Source of the DNA: Burkholderiales bacterium
Lineage (GTDB): Bacteria > Pseudomonadota > Gammaproteobacteria > Burkholderiales > Burkholderiaceae
DNA length: 64,000 nucleotides
Direction of reading: 5' to 3'
Assembly (NCBI GenBank): GCA_021287185.1
Contig: JAJTAZ010000019.1
Span: 38,696 to 102,695, forward strand
The first letter of the stretch is position 1, and every line of letters starts with the position of its first letter. The notes under the pieces were generated by a model, which saw nothing but the letters and a program-made list of their open reading frames with translations, searched no databases and was not told the origin of the DNA. A program made the position numbers and the translations under genes. Below are positions 36,928-46,672 of this stretch, piece by piece.

Positions 36928-37860
36928 ATGAATACATTAGAGCAACTCAAGCAATACACCACCGTTGTCGCCGACACAGGTGATTTTCAATCCATTGCAC
37001 AATTTTTACCGCAGGACGCAACCACCAATCCATCTCTGATTCTCAAAGCAGTGCAAAAACCTGAGTATCAGCCCCTGTTCACGCAAACCATTCAAGCCCA
37101 CAAAGGTCAAGCCACCGAGGACTTAATGAACCACGTATTGGTTGCTTTTGGACTTGAGATTCTCAAACTGATCCCAGGACGTGTATCAACCGAGGTGGAC
37201 GCGCGATTGTCTTTCGACACTCAAGCAACAGTCGAGCGCGCACAAAAATTGATTGCGTTGTTTGAAGCGCAAGGTATTTCACGCGAGCGCATCCTTATTA
37301 AAATTGCCGCCACTTGGGAAGGCATTGCAGCAGCAAAAATACTCGAAGCACAAGGCATCCATACCAATTTAACCTTGATGTTTAGCCTGACCCAAGCCAT
37401 CGCTTGCGCCGATGCCAAGGTAACCTTGATTTCACCGTTTGTTGGACGGATTTACGATTGGTTTAAAAAACAAACGGGCATCGAATACGACCAAACCAAC
37501 GACCCAGGCATAGCATCGGTGCGTACGATTTTTAATTACTACAAAAAATTCAATATCCCAACTCAAGTGATGGGTGCGAGCTTCCGCAACATTGGGCAAA
37601 TTTTGGGTTTGGCAGGTTGTGATTTATTGACCATTTCACCCGACCTACTTAAACAGTTGCAAGGTTTAGACCTACCACTCACGCCTGCATTAAGTACGGC
37701 AGATGCGCAATCACAAGACATCCATCCAATTGAATTAAATGAATCAACATTCCGCCTATCGTTAAACAATGATGCAATGGCGAATGAAAAATTGGCCGAA
37801 GGCATTCGCCTGTTTTGTGCAGACACGCAAAAATTGGTTCAGTTGATTGGAGAGGTCTAA
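36928..37860 (+). CDS. tal: Transaldolase
   Basis: Pentose-phosphate pathway enzyme interconverting sedoheptulose 7-phosphate and fructose 6-phosphate. 310 residues of the TalB type: [33 protein letters not shown], the Schiff-base lysine in [12 protein letters not shown], and FVGRIYDWF. It is monocistronic, followed by a terminator. Confidence 0.96.
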   Translation: MNTLEQLKQYTTVVADTGDFQSIAQFLPQDATTNPSLILKAVQKPEYQPLFTQTIQAHKGQATEDLMNHVLVAFGLEILKLIPGRVSTEVDARLSFDTQATVERAQKLIALFEAQGISRERILIKIAATWEGIAAAKILEAQGIHTNLTLMFSLTQAIACADAKVTLISPFVGRIYDWFKKQTGIEYDQTNDPGIASVRTIFNYYKKFNIPTQVMGASFRNIGQILGLAGCDLLTISPDLLKQLQGLDLPLTPALSTADAQSQDIHPIELNESTFRLSLNNDAMANEKLAEGIRLFCADTQKLVQLIGEV

Positions 37861-37891
37861 CAATCGGACATTCGATGTCCATGCTCTAAAA

Positions 37892-37922
37892 ACAAAAAAG
37901 CAGACCTAAGGTCTGCTTTTTA
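37892..37922. terminator. Bidirectional terminator between tal and tRNA-Leu
   Basis: AAAGCAGACC pairs with GGTCTGCTTT across a 3-base loop (about 37897-37919), with A-rich and T-rich flanks on both sides. It ends tal on plus and the tRNA-Leu transcript on minus. Confidence 0.88.
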
Positions 37923-37928
37923 ACTAAT

Positions 37929-38013
37929 TGGTGCCCAGAAGAGGACTCGAACCTCCACACCCGAAGGCACATGGACCTGAACCATGCGCGTCTACCAATT
38001 CCGCCATCTGGGC
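37929..38013 (-). tRNA. tRNA-Leu (anticodon CAG)
   Basis: On the minus strand the sequence begins GCCCAGATGGCGGAATTGG and ends with GGTTCGAGTCC, TCTTCTGGGC and an encoded CCA. The acceptor stem GCCCAGA/TCTGGGC pairs perfectly. The anticodon loop GGTTCAGGTCC gives CAG (complement at 37977-37979). The long variable arm (TGCCTTCGGGTG) is typical of tRNA-Leu. Confidence 0.96.
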
Positions 38014-38092
38014 TTGCTCGAACAAGACATTTTCACACGTTGGACACATTTTTGATGTATTGTGTGAACATCGCACTTTCAATGCGGTTCGC

Positions 38093-38098
38093 ATTATA
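38093..38098 (-). promoter_or_regulatory. Candidate -10 box for tRNA-Leu
   Basis: ATTATA on plus (TATAAT on minus) lies about 80 bases upstream of the mature tRNA 5' end. The -35 region is weak, so this is tentative. Confidence 0.45.
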
Positions 38099-38148
38099 GC
38101 GCGTTTGTATGTTGCAAGCACGCTTTGTTTTAACTTTATTTGCAAACA

Positions 38149-40704
38149 ATGAAATCTAATTCTAAAAAAAACTCTTCTAAAAATAATACTCAAAAAACCA
38201 GTATAACGACTGAACATTCTGTCTCAAGGGCGAAGTCTCGCGCAAAAAAAACACCTCAGCCAGCCGCCTTACTGACTGCTCGAGCATCCAATACTCTTGC
38301 CACATCACCAACCACTTCACCTAAACCCGCAAGCAAACCCCAAGGTACACGGATTGATAAGATGGCAGGCCTGCCTTCTAAATTGGCAATTTTTGATGTG
38401 GTATTCACGCATGCCAATGTGTACAGAAAACCCATCAATATGCTCGCGCTCGCACAGGAACTGGATGTGCCGCCAACCAAGGTATCGGGTTTGCAAGTCA
38501 TTGTCGATCAATTGGTGTTCTCAGGCGATATTAAAATGTCACCCAAGGGTTTACTCACGCCCAACAGCGAGCAAAACTTGGTGCGCGGTATTTTGCAAGC
38601 ACACAAGGATGGCTACGGTTTTGTTAGCAACCCCGATGGTGAAGATGTGTTTGTCAATGAGCGCAATATGAACGGCGCGTGGCACGGTGATAAAGTCGCA
38701 GTGCGCATCGTTGGCACGGCACGCAATGGCAAACGTGAAGGCGATGTGGTCGAAGTAATTGAGCGTCGATTCACACAAGTGGTCGGACATTTGCTGCATG
38801 AAAATGGCGTATGGCTGGTCAGCCCCGATGATGTGCGCTTGCGCACCGATATTTTGGTCGATGCTTCTGAACTCAAAGACGCGACTGCCAATCAAATCGT
38901 GGTCGTTGCCCTAATTGAATATGGCAATCAATACACCCTTCCAACAGGACGCATCGTCGAAGTGCTCGGTAATGCAGACGACGCAGGTATGGAAATCGAA
39001 ATTGCGGTGCGTAAATTCGACATTCCACATGTGTTCTCACCTGCCACCGAACGACAAACCGCACAGTTGCCTGATACGGTTTTGGAATCCGACTTAAAAG
39101 GCCGTGTGGACTTGCGCGATGTGCCACTGGTCACGATTGACGGCGAGGATGCGCGTGACTTTGACGACGCTGTGTACTGCGAACCTATTAAATCGGGGCG
39201 CAAAACCACGGGTTATCGTTTGATTGTGGCGATTGCCGATGTGAGCCACTATGTGCAGGACAAAACACCACTGAACGAAGATGCCATTTTGTGTTCAACC
39301 AGTGTGTATTTCCCTCGTCGGGTCATTCCAATGTTGCCTGAGAAGTTGTCCAATGGTTTGTGCTCACTCAATCCGCACGTCGATAGACTGTGTATGGTGG
39401 CTGACATGGTGCTTGATTTAGATGGTCATGTCACGGCGTATCAATTTTACCCAGCGGTGATGCACTCACAAGCACGACTGACCTACACTCAGGTGTGGGA
39501 GTATCTGTCTGAAGGCACGGGCGTGCTTGCCAACGCGCACAAAGCAGTTGCGCCCCACATCAAAAACCTCTACACCCTATTCCATGCTCAATTACAAGCA
39601 CGCGAACTGCGCGGTGCGATGGAGTTCGAAACCACGGAGACTTATATAGTCTCGGATGAGAACGGTAAAATCAAAGAAATCCTACCCCGCACGCGCAACG
39701 ATGCACACCGTTTAATCGAAGAGTGTATGCTGTGTGCCAATGTCTGCGCGGCAGAATTCATTGAGCAAAGCGGGCGCACCAGCCTGTATCGCGTGCATGA
39801 AGGCCCAACCCCCGAAAAACTCGAAGTTCTGCGTAAAAACCTCATGATGGCAGGCTTGCGCATGGGCGGTGGCGACAAGCCAAGCCCACAAGACTACGCC
39901 GAAGTCATGCGTCAGGTGGTTGACCGACCCGATGCGCAAACCTTGCAAACGTTATTGCTGCGCTCAATGCAACAAGCGGTGTATGCCCCTGATAACGTCG
40001 GGCACTTCGGTTTGGCATATGCTGCCTACACGCATTTCACCTCGCCGATTCGCCGTTACCCTGACCTACTCATACACCGCACCATCAAAGCCATTTTATT
40101 GGGGCAACGCTACACGCCATCGCTTGAGGGGTTTACGCTGTTGGAAGATACACGCAAAAAAACCAACGCAGTGGACAACGCCGTCAAACATGTCGACAAA
40201 CAGCGCGCCAAACCCGATGCAAGCCAACTCACTTGGCAGCGTTTGGGTGAGCACACCTCGATGTGCGAACGCCGTGCGGACGAGGCTTCGCGCGATGTGA
40301 CCGCATGGCTTAAGTGCGAATATATGAAACAGTTCATCGGCGAAGTGATGGCGGGCAAAATCTCAGCGGTCACGCAGTTTGGTGCGTTTGTGACTTTGGA
40401 TGCTGTGTTTGTCGATGGCTTGATTCACATTTCTGAACTCGGTCAAGATTATTTTGAGTTTGATGAAGCGAGTTTTAGCCTCAAAGGTCGCGCATCGGGC
40501 ATGAGTTATCGCTTGGGCGATGCGGTGAGTGTGCGTATTGCGGGGGTGGATTCGGACACCCGCAAGATTGATTTTGTATTAGAAGGTGGTGTGAAAAAAG
40601 GCGATAAAGACAGTGCCCATAAAAATACACGCGCTCAAAAGCCCACCGCAAGTAAGTCCAACGATGCCCCTAGCAAATCGCGCCGTGGTTCACGCAGAAA
40701 ATAA
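38149..40704 (+). CDS. rnr: Ribonuclease R
   Basis: Processive 3'-5' exoribonuclease that degrades structured RNA. The ATG at 38149 gives 851 residues; a TTG 9 bases earlier is an alternative. A basic, Ser/Thr-rich N-terminal tail precedes the winged helix (about residues 65-130) and cold-shock domain (HKDGYGFVSNPDGEDVFV). The RNB catalytic site is TIDGEDARDFDDAVYC, and an S1 domain (GKISAVTQFGAFVTLD) and a basic Arg/Lys-rich tail end the protein. It is divergent from tRNA-Leu. Confidence 0.96.
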   Translation: MKSNSKKNSSKNNTQKTSITTEHSVSRAKSRAKKTPQPAALLTARASNTLATSPTTSPKPASKPQGTRIDKMAGLPSKLAIFDVVFTHANVYRKPINMLALAQELDVPPTKVSGLQVIVDQLVFSGDIKMSPKGLLTPNSEQNLVRGILQAHKDGYGFVSNPDGEDVFVNERNMNGAWHGDKVAVRIVGTARNGKREGDVVEVIERRFTQVVGHLLHENGVWLVSPDDVRLRTDILVDASELKDATANQIVVVALIEYGNQYTLPTGRIVEVLGNADDAGMEIEIAVRKFDIPHVFSPATERQTAQLPDTVLESDLKGRVDLRDVPLVTIDGEDARDFDDAVYCEPIKSGRKTTGYRLIVAIADVSHYVQDKTPLNEDAILCSTSVYFPRRVIPMLPEKLSNGLCSLNPHVDRLCMVADMVLDLDGHVTAYQFYPAVMHSQARLTYTQVWEYLSEGTGVLANAHKAVAPHIKNLYTLFHAQLQARELRGAMEFETTETYIVSDENGKIKEILPRTRNDAHRLIEECMLCANVCAAEFIEQSGRTSLYRVHEGPTPEKLEVLRKNLMMAGLRMGGGDKPSPQDYAEVMRQVVDRPDAQTLQTLLLRSMQQAVYAPDNVGHFGLAYAAYTHFTSPIRRYPDLLIHRTIKAILLGQRYTPSLEGFTLLEDTRKKTNAVDNAVKHVDKQRAKPDASQLTWQRLGEHTSMCERRADEASRDVTAWLKCEYMKQFIGEVMAGKISAVTQFGAFVTLDAVFVDGLIHISELGQDYFEFDEASFSLKGRASGMSYRLGDAVSVRIAGVDSDTRKIDFVLEGGVKKGDKDSAHKNTRAQKPTASKSNDAPSKSRRGSRRK

Positions 40705-40721
40705 GCTGCGCCATCAAACTA

Positions 40722-40753
40722 AAAATGGGTGCGTTCAATGCACCCATTTTTTT
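40722..40753. terminator. Terminator between rnr and the convergent lipoprotein gene
   Basis: AAAATGGGTGC (about 40722-40732) pairs with GCACCCATTTT (40740-40750) and is followed by TTT. A-rich upstream sequence lets it work in both directions. Confidence 0.88.
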
Positions 40754-40773
40754 AATCACCTGAATTCCCGCGA

Positions 40774-41118
40774 TTATTTCAATAACTGCACCAAGCGCGC
40801 CTGTGTCCACTCTCCCGCAGCAGGATAGAGCACCAAAAACCCTGTATTCACTTGCGCACTTTGTTGATAGACATGCCCGTCGAGCACAATGTTATAAGGC
40901 TCACCTTTTTTGGCAGTTGCCTCAAACGTCTGAATCCCTTTGTCATTGAGCACAATCAGCAAATACGGTTGTGCATTCGCATTGGCTCCGAGATGGAATG
41001 AATGCACCAAGGTTTTATCAATCGCCACTGTGTTGCGCGCATCGGCATTGGGTACAGTTTGACAGCCCAACAAACCCAAAGTCAATAATAATGCCAAGAA
41101 AAATTGTTTCAATTTCAT
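40774..41118 (-). CDS. Small predicted lipoprotein
   Basis: A 114-residue protein with a lipoprotein signal (MKLKQFFLALLLTLGLLGC, acylated Cys19), followed by a compact, probably beta-rich domain (PYLLIVLNDKGIQTFEA, GFLVLYPAAGEWTQARLVQLLK). I do not recognise the family. It lies 19 bases downstream of apt on the same strand and may be co-transcribed with lplT-apt. A TTG 6 bases upstream is an alternative start; the ribosome site is unclear. Confidence 0.7.
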   Translation of the reverse strand: MKLKQFFLALLLTLGLLGCQTVPNADARNTVAIDKTLVHSFHLGANANAQPYLLIVLNDKGIQTFEATAKKGEPYNIVLDGHVYQQSAQVNTGFLVLYPAAGEWTQARLVQLLK

Positions 41119-41137
41119 CTCCAATAATGTGACTGCA

Positions 41138-41665
41138 CTACGCGGGTACTTTCAAAATCGACTGACACTCATAACCCGCCAGTTTCTCACGCCCACCCAA
41201 GCCGTCCAATTCGATTAAAAAACTCAGCCCAACCACCTTGCCGCCCATTTGTTTGACCAACTCAGTCACTGCGTGCGCAGTGCCACCCGTTGCCAGCAAA
41301 TCATCGACAATCCATACATGCTCACCCGCGTTAATCGCATCGGTGTGAATTTCAAGTCTATCGGTACCATACTCCAAATCATAATCATACCCAATGCGAT
41401 TAAACGGCAGTTTATTCGGTTTGCGTACAGGCACAAAACCCGCACCCAATTCATACGCCACAGTCGGGGCGAAGATAAAGCCACGCGCTTCTGTACCAAT
41501 CACTTTGTCAATTTTGAGCCCCTCGCAGTGTGCGAGCATTTTTTGGACAATGCATCTCAAGCCCCCAGGGTGCTGCAATGCGGTGGTGATGTCGTAAAAC
41601 AAAATGCCTTCTTTGGGATAATCAGGAATTTTACGCACCAGTTCTAATAATTCAGTGTCATTCAT
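41138..41665 (-). CDS. apt: Adenine phosphoribosyltransferase
   Basis: Purine salvage: adenine plus PRPP to AMP. 175 residues with the PRPP motif [14 protein letters not shown] and the family segments [15 protein letters not shown] and [11 protein letters not shown]. It starts 6 bases after lplT. Confidence 0.96.
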   Translation of the reverse strand: MNDTELLELVRKIPDYPKEGILFYDITTALQHPGGLRCIVQKMLAHCEGLKIDKVIGTEARGFIFAPTVAYELGAGFVPVRKPNKLPFNRIGYDYDLEYGTDRLEIHTDAINAGEHVWIVDDLLATGGTAHAVTELVKQMGGKVVGLSFLIELDGLGGREKLAGYECQSILKVPA

Positions 41666-41671
41666 AGTTCA

Positions 41672-42937
41672 TCAATGGTGTTCAGGAATTTCGGCAATCA
41701 GTGCATCGGCGTTGTGATACTTACGATTGTATAAGTACCAAATATAAAACAACGCCATCAAAACAGTAATCAATACAATAAATATCACGATGGATTGATG
41801 CAGTGACATGCCTGCGTTTTTAAGCGAATAATACACGCCGAGCATGATGAGTATGGACAAATTTTCGTTGAAATTTTGTACCGCAATCGAATGGCCCGCA
41901 GACAGCAAGGTATAACCGCGATGTTGCAGCATGGCATTCATGGGCACAAGGAAAAACCCCGCCAAAGCACCAATACCAATCATCAATGGGAACGCCAACC
42001 AAACCGAGCGTATCCACAGCATGGTAATGAGTGAAATACCGACAAACATCCCAATTGGAATCACGCGTGTGGCTTTGCGCATCGAGATAAAGCGCGCCGC
42101 CAAGACTGCGCCGATGGTACTACCCACACCAACGAAGGCTTGCATGTAAGAGGCTTCTTTAAGATTTTTACCCAAATCAATTTGCGCCCAATCGAGCACG
42201 ATAAACTGCATCACCGCTGCGACCCCCCACAACAATGTGGTAATCGCCAAAGTGATTTGACCCAACTTATCTGTCCAAAGGATTTTTGAACTTTGCACAA
42301 AATCTTTGACCAATAAAACGGGATGAATGTGTTGGTCGCGATAGCGTTTACCCGTATCAGGAATCATTTTATTGAGAATCGCTGCAACACCATACACGCC
42401 ACAAATAAAGGTAATCGCGGTCAATGCAGGCGACAGCGTCCATGTTGGATAACGGGCAATGACCCATTCATGCAAACCCGTTGAGGACAAAAAACCACCC
42501 AACACTGTACCAAAAATAATCGACAGCACGGTCAAAGCCTCAATCCAGCCATTGGCAGCGACCAATTTATTCGCAGGGACGATTTCGGTGACAATACCAT
42601 ATTTGGCGGGTGAATACGCCGCCGCCCCCAAACCGACAATCACCATCGCCATCATCGGCGACACCCCGACGAGCATGATGGCGCAACCAAATACTTTAAT
42701 CAAGTTGGTGATGAACATCACAGAGCCCTTAGGGCGAGAGTCGGCGAAAGCCCCGACAAACGGCGCGAGCACAACGTAGGCGACAGTGAAGAAAAATTTA
42801 AGAAGAGGTTCTTGTGACCCTGGATTGGGATTGTTCAGTATTTCGCGCAACAATGCGATACACGCCAAAATCAGAGCATTGTCTGCCAAAGATGAAAAAA
42901 ACTGCGCTGCTAAAACCGTGTAAAAAGAACGCTTCAT
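41672..42937 (-). CDS. lplT: Lysophospholipid transporter LplT
   Basis: MFS-type inner-membrane flippase for lysophospholipids. 421 residues with about 12 membrane segments. The N-terminus MKRSFYTVLAAQFFSSLADNAL, PAKYGIVTEIVPANKLVAANGW and FFLVPMNAMLQHRG are characteristic. In enterics it works with the acyltransferase Aas, which is not seen here. It is first of lplT-apt-lipoprotein. Confidence 0.9.
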   Translation of the reverse strand: MKRSFYTVLAAQFFSSLADNALILACIALLREILNNPNPGSQEPLLKFFFTVAYVVLAPFVGAFADSRPKGSVMFITNLIKVFGCAIMLVGVSPMMAMVIVGLGAAAYSPAKYGIVTEIVPANKLVAANGWIEALTVLSIIFGTVLGGFLSSTGLHEWVIARYPTWTLSPALTAITFICGVYGVAAILNKMIPDTGKRYRDQHIHPVLLVKDFVQSSKILWTDKLGQITLAITTLLWGVAAVMQFIVLDWAQIDLGKNLKEASYMQAFVGVGSTIGAVLAARFISMRKATRVIPIGMFVGISLITMLWIRSVWLAFPLMIGIGALAGFFLVPMNAMLQHRGYTLLSAGHSIAVQNFNENLSILIMLGVYYSLKNAGMSLHQSIVIFIVLITVLMALFYIWYLYNRKYHNADALIAEIPEHH

Positions 42938-43190
42938 AATGATTCAGGTGCAACGGCTGTTCAATTTTAAAATCATCCGAACAGTCGCTAAAAATTTATA
43001 GTTGTCGTGAGTGACTTTATAACATATTCCGCCTGAGCGCGCTGTGAATTTCAGTCTAAACCGCAGTTTGGTGCACGGCAACACATCATCCTTTGACAGG
43101 ATTGGGTTCCGTGAAAACCAAACCCACGTCACACATGCGTACTGATACTTCAATTTTAACCCAAATGTTTCCAGTATGTTTCACACACAA
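42938..43190. other. Intergenic stretch between lplT and znuA
   Basis: About 250 bases with no convincing ORF or RNA gene. It should hold the lplT promoter (minus strand), but I cannot place -35 and -10 boxes with confidence. Confidence 0.4.
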
Positions 43191-43217
43191 ATCGCCCGAC
43201 GCAGAGCATCGGGCGAT
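43191..43217 (-). terminator. Hairpin after znuA
   Basis: ATCGCCCGA (43191-43199) pairs with TCGGGCGAT (43209-43217). On the minus strand it is followed by TTTGTGTG, a short U-rich run, so it probably ends the zur-znu transcript. Confidence 0.65.
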
Positions 43218-43241
43218 GTTTCACTGATGGTATGGCAAAGC

Positions 43242-44216
43242 CTATTTCATGCCATCCACCAAAGTGTTCGCATTGTATTCCATCATTTTCAAATACGTCG
43301 ATGCGGGTTCATCAGCGTTAGACAGTGCATCCGAATACAATTTACCACCGATTTTTACACCTGTTTCCTGCGTGAGTTGTTGCATCATTTTAGGATTGCT
43401 GATGTTCTCGAAAAACAAGGCTTTGATGTGCTCATTTTTGATTTGCGTGCTCAACTGCGCGATGGCTTTGGCAGAGGATTCGGACTCGGTGCTCACGCCT
43501 TGTGGTGCGAGAAAGGTGATGCCAAATGCGTGCGCAAAGTAGTTGAACGCATCGTGCGAGGTCACAACTTTACGTTGTTCGGGCGGAATGTTGGCGACTT
43601 CTTTTTGGATATTTGCGGTGAGTTGAGTAATTTGTGCACTGTAAGCTTGCCCGCGTTTCTGGTAGTAGTCCGCACCTGCGGGGTCAGCCTGGCTCAAGCC
43701 TGCGACGATGTTGCGCACGTAGATGGTTTGGACAATGGTCGGATCGTGCCAAGCATGTGGGTCAAATTGTGCCTCATGGTCATGCGTGTGGTCATGCTCC
43801 ATTTCACCATGATTGGGTTTGGGCAATGCTTGTATGCCATCGGTGGCAACGATGCGCTCACCTTTAAATTGCCCTGACTGCGCCAAGCGTTCTAACCAGC
43901 CTTCAAAACCCAAGCCATTACTCACCAAAACCTGAGCCTGCGTGAGTTTTTTCACGTCCTGCGGTGTGGGGGCAAAGACATGTGCGTCTTGGTTGGCAGC
44001 GACCAAACTGTCCACCTGAACGCGCTCACCACCAATTTCACGCGTGATGTCCGCCAAGATGCTAAAGGTCGCCAGCACTTGAATTTTACCCGTGGCTGCG
44101 GACGTGTGCTCTGGCGTTTGTACAGGTGTGGCGGACTGCTGTTCACCGCACGCGCTGACCAGCATGGCACATGCAGTGCAAATGGTTAAAAGGCATGAAC
44201 GGGCTAAATGCAACAT
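43242..44216 (-). CDS. znuA: Zinc ABC transporter substrate-binding lipoprotein
   Basis: Periplasmic zinc-capturing component, cluster A-I family. 324 residues with a signal ending VSAC (C23), so it is probably membrane-anchored. Metal-site residues are visible in DAHVFAPTPQD, FDPHAWHDP, SHDAFNYFAHAFGI and LYSDALS. A short His/Asp-rich loop (HGEMEHDHTHDHE) is typical of zinc rather than manganese binders. Encoded last, after znuC-znuB, in an operon headed by zur. Confidence 0.93.
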   Translation of the reverse strand: MLHLARSCLLTICTACAMLVSACGEQQSATPVQTPEHTSAATGKIQVLATFSILADITREIGGERVQVDSLVAANQDAHVFAPTPQDVKKLTQAQVLVSNGLGFEGWLERLAQSGQFKGERIVATDGIQALPKPNHGEMEHDHTHDHEAQFDPHAWHDPTIVQTIYVRNIVAGLSQADPAGADYYQKRGQAYSAQITQLTANIQKEVANIPPEQRKVVTSHDAFNYFAHAFGITFLAPQGVSTESESSAKAIAQLSTQIKNEHIKALFFENISNPKMMQQLTQETGVKIGGKLYSDALSNADEPASTYLKMMEYNANTLVDGMK

Positions 44217-44224
44217 GGGTTTCC

Positions 44225-45103
44225 TTACTTTTCAAAATGTTTTAAACGTAAATAGCGCGGCACAATGCCACCGACCGCGCCAAATATCAGCGACACCAAA
44301 TACGCCAAGCCTGCAAAAAAGATAATCGATGGCCCCGATGCGAGCTCAAAATGATACGAGAGCAACAAACCAAACACCCCTGAACCCAATGCCACCAGCA
44401 CGCAAATCATGAGCATTTTGCCCATGCTGTGCGACCACAGCCGCGCAGTAATCGCAGGCAACATCATCAAACCGACCGACATCAGCGTGCCCAACGAGGC
44501 AAAACCCGCGACCAAGTTTGCCACCACCAACATCAAGAACACAATGTACCACATGCCACCGCGCCCACCGACCGAGCGCAGGAACAGTGGGTCAACGCCC
44601 TCAAGCACCAAGGGTCGATAAATCACCGCCAAACCAATCAGCGAGATGCTGGCAACGATGCCCATCAATATCAACGAAGCGGTGTCCACCGCCAACACCG
44701 AGCCAAACAAGATGTGTATCAAGTCCACCTGATTGCCCGATTTTGAAATCAGTAAAACCCCCAAAGCCAAAGCCATGAGGTAAAACGCCGCAAAGTTGGC
44801 ATCTTCTTTAAGATTGCTCAAACGCGTTGCCAAACCCGCGAGCAGCGCGACCACCACGCCCGCAATAAATCCACCCACACTCATCGCAGGCAGGCTCAAA
44901 CCAAACCACATAAAGCCCAATGCCGCACCAGGCAAGACCGCATGGCTCATCGCGTCGCCCGTCAAACTCATGCGACGCAATACGAGGAACAAGCCGACAG
45001 GCCCACTGCCCAAAGCCAAAGCCACACAGCCAACCAAAGCGCGGCGCATGAAGGCAAAATCCGCGAACGGCGAAATCAATAGCTCGTAGAGGGTTTGCAT
45101 CAC
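44225..45103 (-). CDS. znuB: Zinc ABC transporter permease
   Basis: ABC-3 family membrane protein of 292 residues with eight or nine hydrophobic segments. MSLTGDAMSHAVLPGAALGF is the family signature. Its ATG overlaps the znuC stop by four bases (ATGA). Confidence 0.94.
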   Translation of the reverse strand: MMQTLYELLISPFADFAFMRRALVGCVALALGSGPVGLFLVLRRMSLTGDAMSHAVLPGAALGFMWFGLSLPAMSVGGFIAGVVVALLAGLATRLSNLKEDANFAAFYLMALALGVLLISKSGNQVDLIHILFGSVLAVDTASLILMGIVASISLIGLAVIYRPLVLEGVDPLFLRSVGGRGGMWYIVFLMLVVANLVAGFASLGTLMSVGLMMLPAITARLWSHSMGKMLMICVLVALGSGVFGLLLSYHFELASGPSIIFFAGLAYLVSLIFGAVGGIVPRYLRLKHFEK

Positions 45104-45915
45104 GCGTCCTCCTTGGGGTGTGAATGTGTGTGCCCGCAGTGCTCATGCGCCATCGGGTCAATGTACATTGGCGTCGGCGCAGCGACCTCGGTATGACAGA
45201 CCTCGCCACGGTCATACCAATGTGCGCAACGCTCGTTCGCGCTCATTAAATTTTCAACGGTCAACACCTCCGCTGGTTTGCCCCACGCCACGACCTCATG
45301 CGCGAGCAAGACCACCTCTTGGAAATAACGTTTGACCTGTTCAAAATCATGCAGCACCGCAATCACCGTGCGCTTTTCAATCTGCCAACGACGCAACAAA
45401 CCGAGCAAGACTTCGGTGGTGCTCGCATCGACCGCATTGAAGGGCTCGTCGAGTAAAATCACGGGTGCGTCCTGCACCAAAATCCGCGCAAACAGTACCC
45501 GTTGCAGTTGCCCAATCGACAAAGCCTGCAATGGTCGCGCGCTAAAATCCTGCATCCCCACCTGCATCAGAGCCTGCTCGATGCGCGCCAAACCAGCCGC
45601 AGACACGCGCGCAAAAGCACCGACCGTGCGCCACAAACCCGTTGCCACCAACTCAAACACTGTCATCGGCATCGACAAATCAATCTCGGCTTTTTGCGGC
45701 AAATACGCCAATTCGTTTTGCAAACACTCACTCAACACCACGCGCCCGCTATCCACAGGCAATACACCCGCAATCGCCTTGAGCAGCGTGGATTTACCCG
45801 CGCCATTGGGTCCAACAATCGCTGTCGCCACGCCCGCGCAAATTCGCCCGCTGACATGGTGCACCGCAGGGCGGCGTTGATAACTTACAGTCACGTTTTG
45901 TAATAGCACACTCAT
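45100..45915 (-). CDS. znuC: Zinc ABC transporter ATP-binding protein
   Basis: ATPase of the zinc importer. Walker A is AIVGPNGAGKSTLL, the signature LSIGQLQRV, and Walker B VILLDEPFNAVD. The ATG at 45915 (271 residues) is chosen because it begins at MSVLLQNVTVSYQ, the normal ABC start, and because it overlaps the stop of the 39-aa ORF upstream (ATGA). The C-terminus is His-rich (HEHCGHTHSH), which may bind zinc. Confidence 0.94.
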   Translation of the reverse strand: MSVLLQNVTVSYQRRPAVHHVSGRICAGVATAIVGPNGAGKSTLLKAIAGVLPVDSGRVVLSECLQNELAYLPQKAEIDLSMPMTVFELVATGLWRTVGAFARVSAAGLARIEQALMQVGMQDFSARPLQALSIGQLQRVLFARILVQDAPVILLDEPFNAVDASTTEVLLGLLRRWQIEKRTVIAVLHDFEQVKRYFQEVVLLAHEVVAWGKPAEVLTVENLMSANERCAHWYDRGEVCHTEVAAPTPMYIDPMAHEHCGHTHSHPKEDA

Positions 45916-46031
45916 GCCGCAGCCTCCAAAGCCCAAGCAATCGCCAACCACAGCACGGCAATCAATGTCAATGCGAGCGCCATGCGGGTGAAGACCGACA
46001 TGGTTAAGAGATTCAATTTAGAGGGTTTCAT
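45912..46031 (-). CDS. 39-aa predicted membrane protein between zur and znuC
   Basis: A small ORF beginning MKPSKLNLLTMSVFTRM and ending AWALEAAA. One hydrophobic segment (ALALTLIAVLWLAIAW) is preceded by basic residues, so it would sit N-in in the inner membrane. It starts 2 bases after the zur stop and its TGA overlaps the znuC ATG; this exact packing argues that it is translated. Function unknown; a role in zinc import or its control is inferred from position only. Confidence 0.7.
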   Translation of the reverse strand: MKPSKLNLLTMSVFTRMALALTLIAVLWLAIAWALEAAA

Positions 46032-46033
46032 GC

Positions 46034-46489
46034 TTACCCCTTTTTCGCCAAGCATTGGGTACAGTGCCCATTGAGCAATAATTGCTGATTGTCCATCTCA
46101 AAGCCCTGAGCCAAACACGACTCGCGCAACGCCTGCACGCCCGCATCCGCAGCCATTTCATCCACACGACCACAATCGCGGCAAGTCATAATCACATTGG
46201 CTTGGTCGTGGTGGTGCGCATCATTTAAATGTTGACACACCACATAGCCATTGAGCGCGTCCACTCGGTGCAAAATCCCCTGCTCAACCAAGAAATCCAA
46301 GGCACGGTAAACCGTTGGCGGTGCGGCTGAGGCACGGGTTTGTTGCAAGTCACTGAGAATTTGATATGCCTTGACCACGCCCTCGTGTTGCAACACCAAG
46401 TCCAAAACTTGGCGGCGCAGATCGGTCAATTTCGCACCGTTTTTCTCACAGTGCGCATTGGCTGAATGGATAAATGCGTTGGTGTCCAT
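46034..46489 (-). CDS. zur: Zinc uptake regulator, Fur family
   Basis: Zinc-responsive repressor. 151 residues with a winged helix (PPTVYRALDFLVEQGILHRV), a HHHDQANVIMTC metal site, and structural-zinc cysteines CRDCG and CTQC. The HVG-type residues of iron-sensing Fur are absent, and the gene heads the znu operon, so Zur fits best. A palindromic Zur box lies 22 bases upstream, so it is autoregulated. Confidence 0.93.
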   Translation of the reverse strand: MDTNAFIHSANAHCEKNGAKLTDLRRQVLDLVLQHEGVVKAYQILSDLQQTRASAAPPTVYRALDFLVEQGILHRVDALNGYVVCQHLNDAHHHDQANVIMTCRDCGRVDEMAADAGVQALRESCLAQGFEMDNQQLLLNGHCTQCLAKKG

Positions 46490-46511
46490 GGGTATGTACC
46501 TTAAATAATAT

Positions 46512-46526
46512 TGTTATATTATAACA
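46512..46526. promoter_or_regulatory. Zur box
   Basis: TGTTATA-T-TATAACA is a perfect 7-1-7 palindrome and matches the core of the known proteobacterial Zur consensus. It lies just upstream of zur. Confidence 0.85.
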
Positions 46527-46672
46527 TAACAATGCCCGAGCCCGCGCATACAGAAAAAGATACCTCTAAATAAACCCATGACTCAATGACAGCCAATCCA
46601 TCCCTTCTTGAATGATGTTGTATACTCCGCACATCGCCCATCCCAACCACCCCCATTTTTAAGGAGCAGGAT

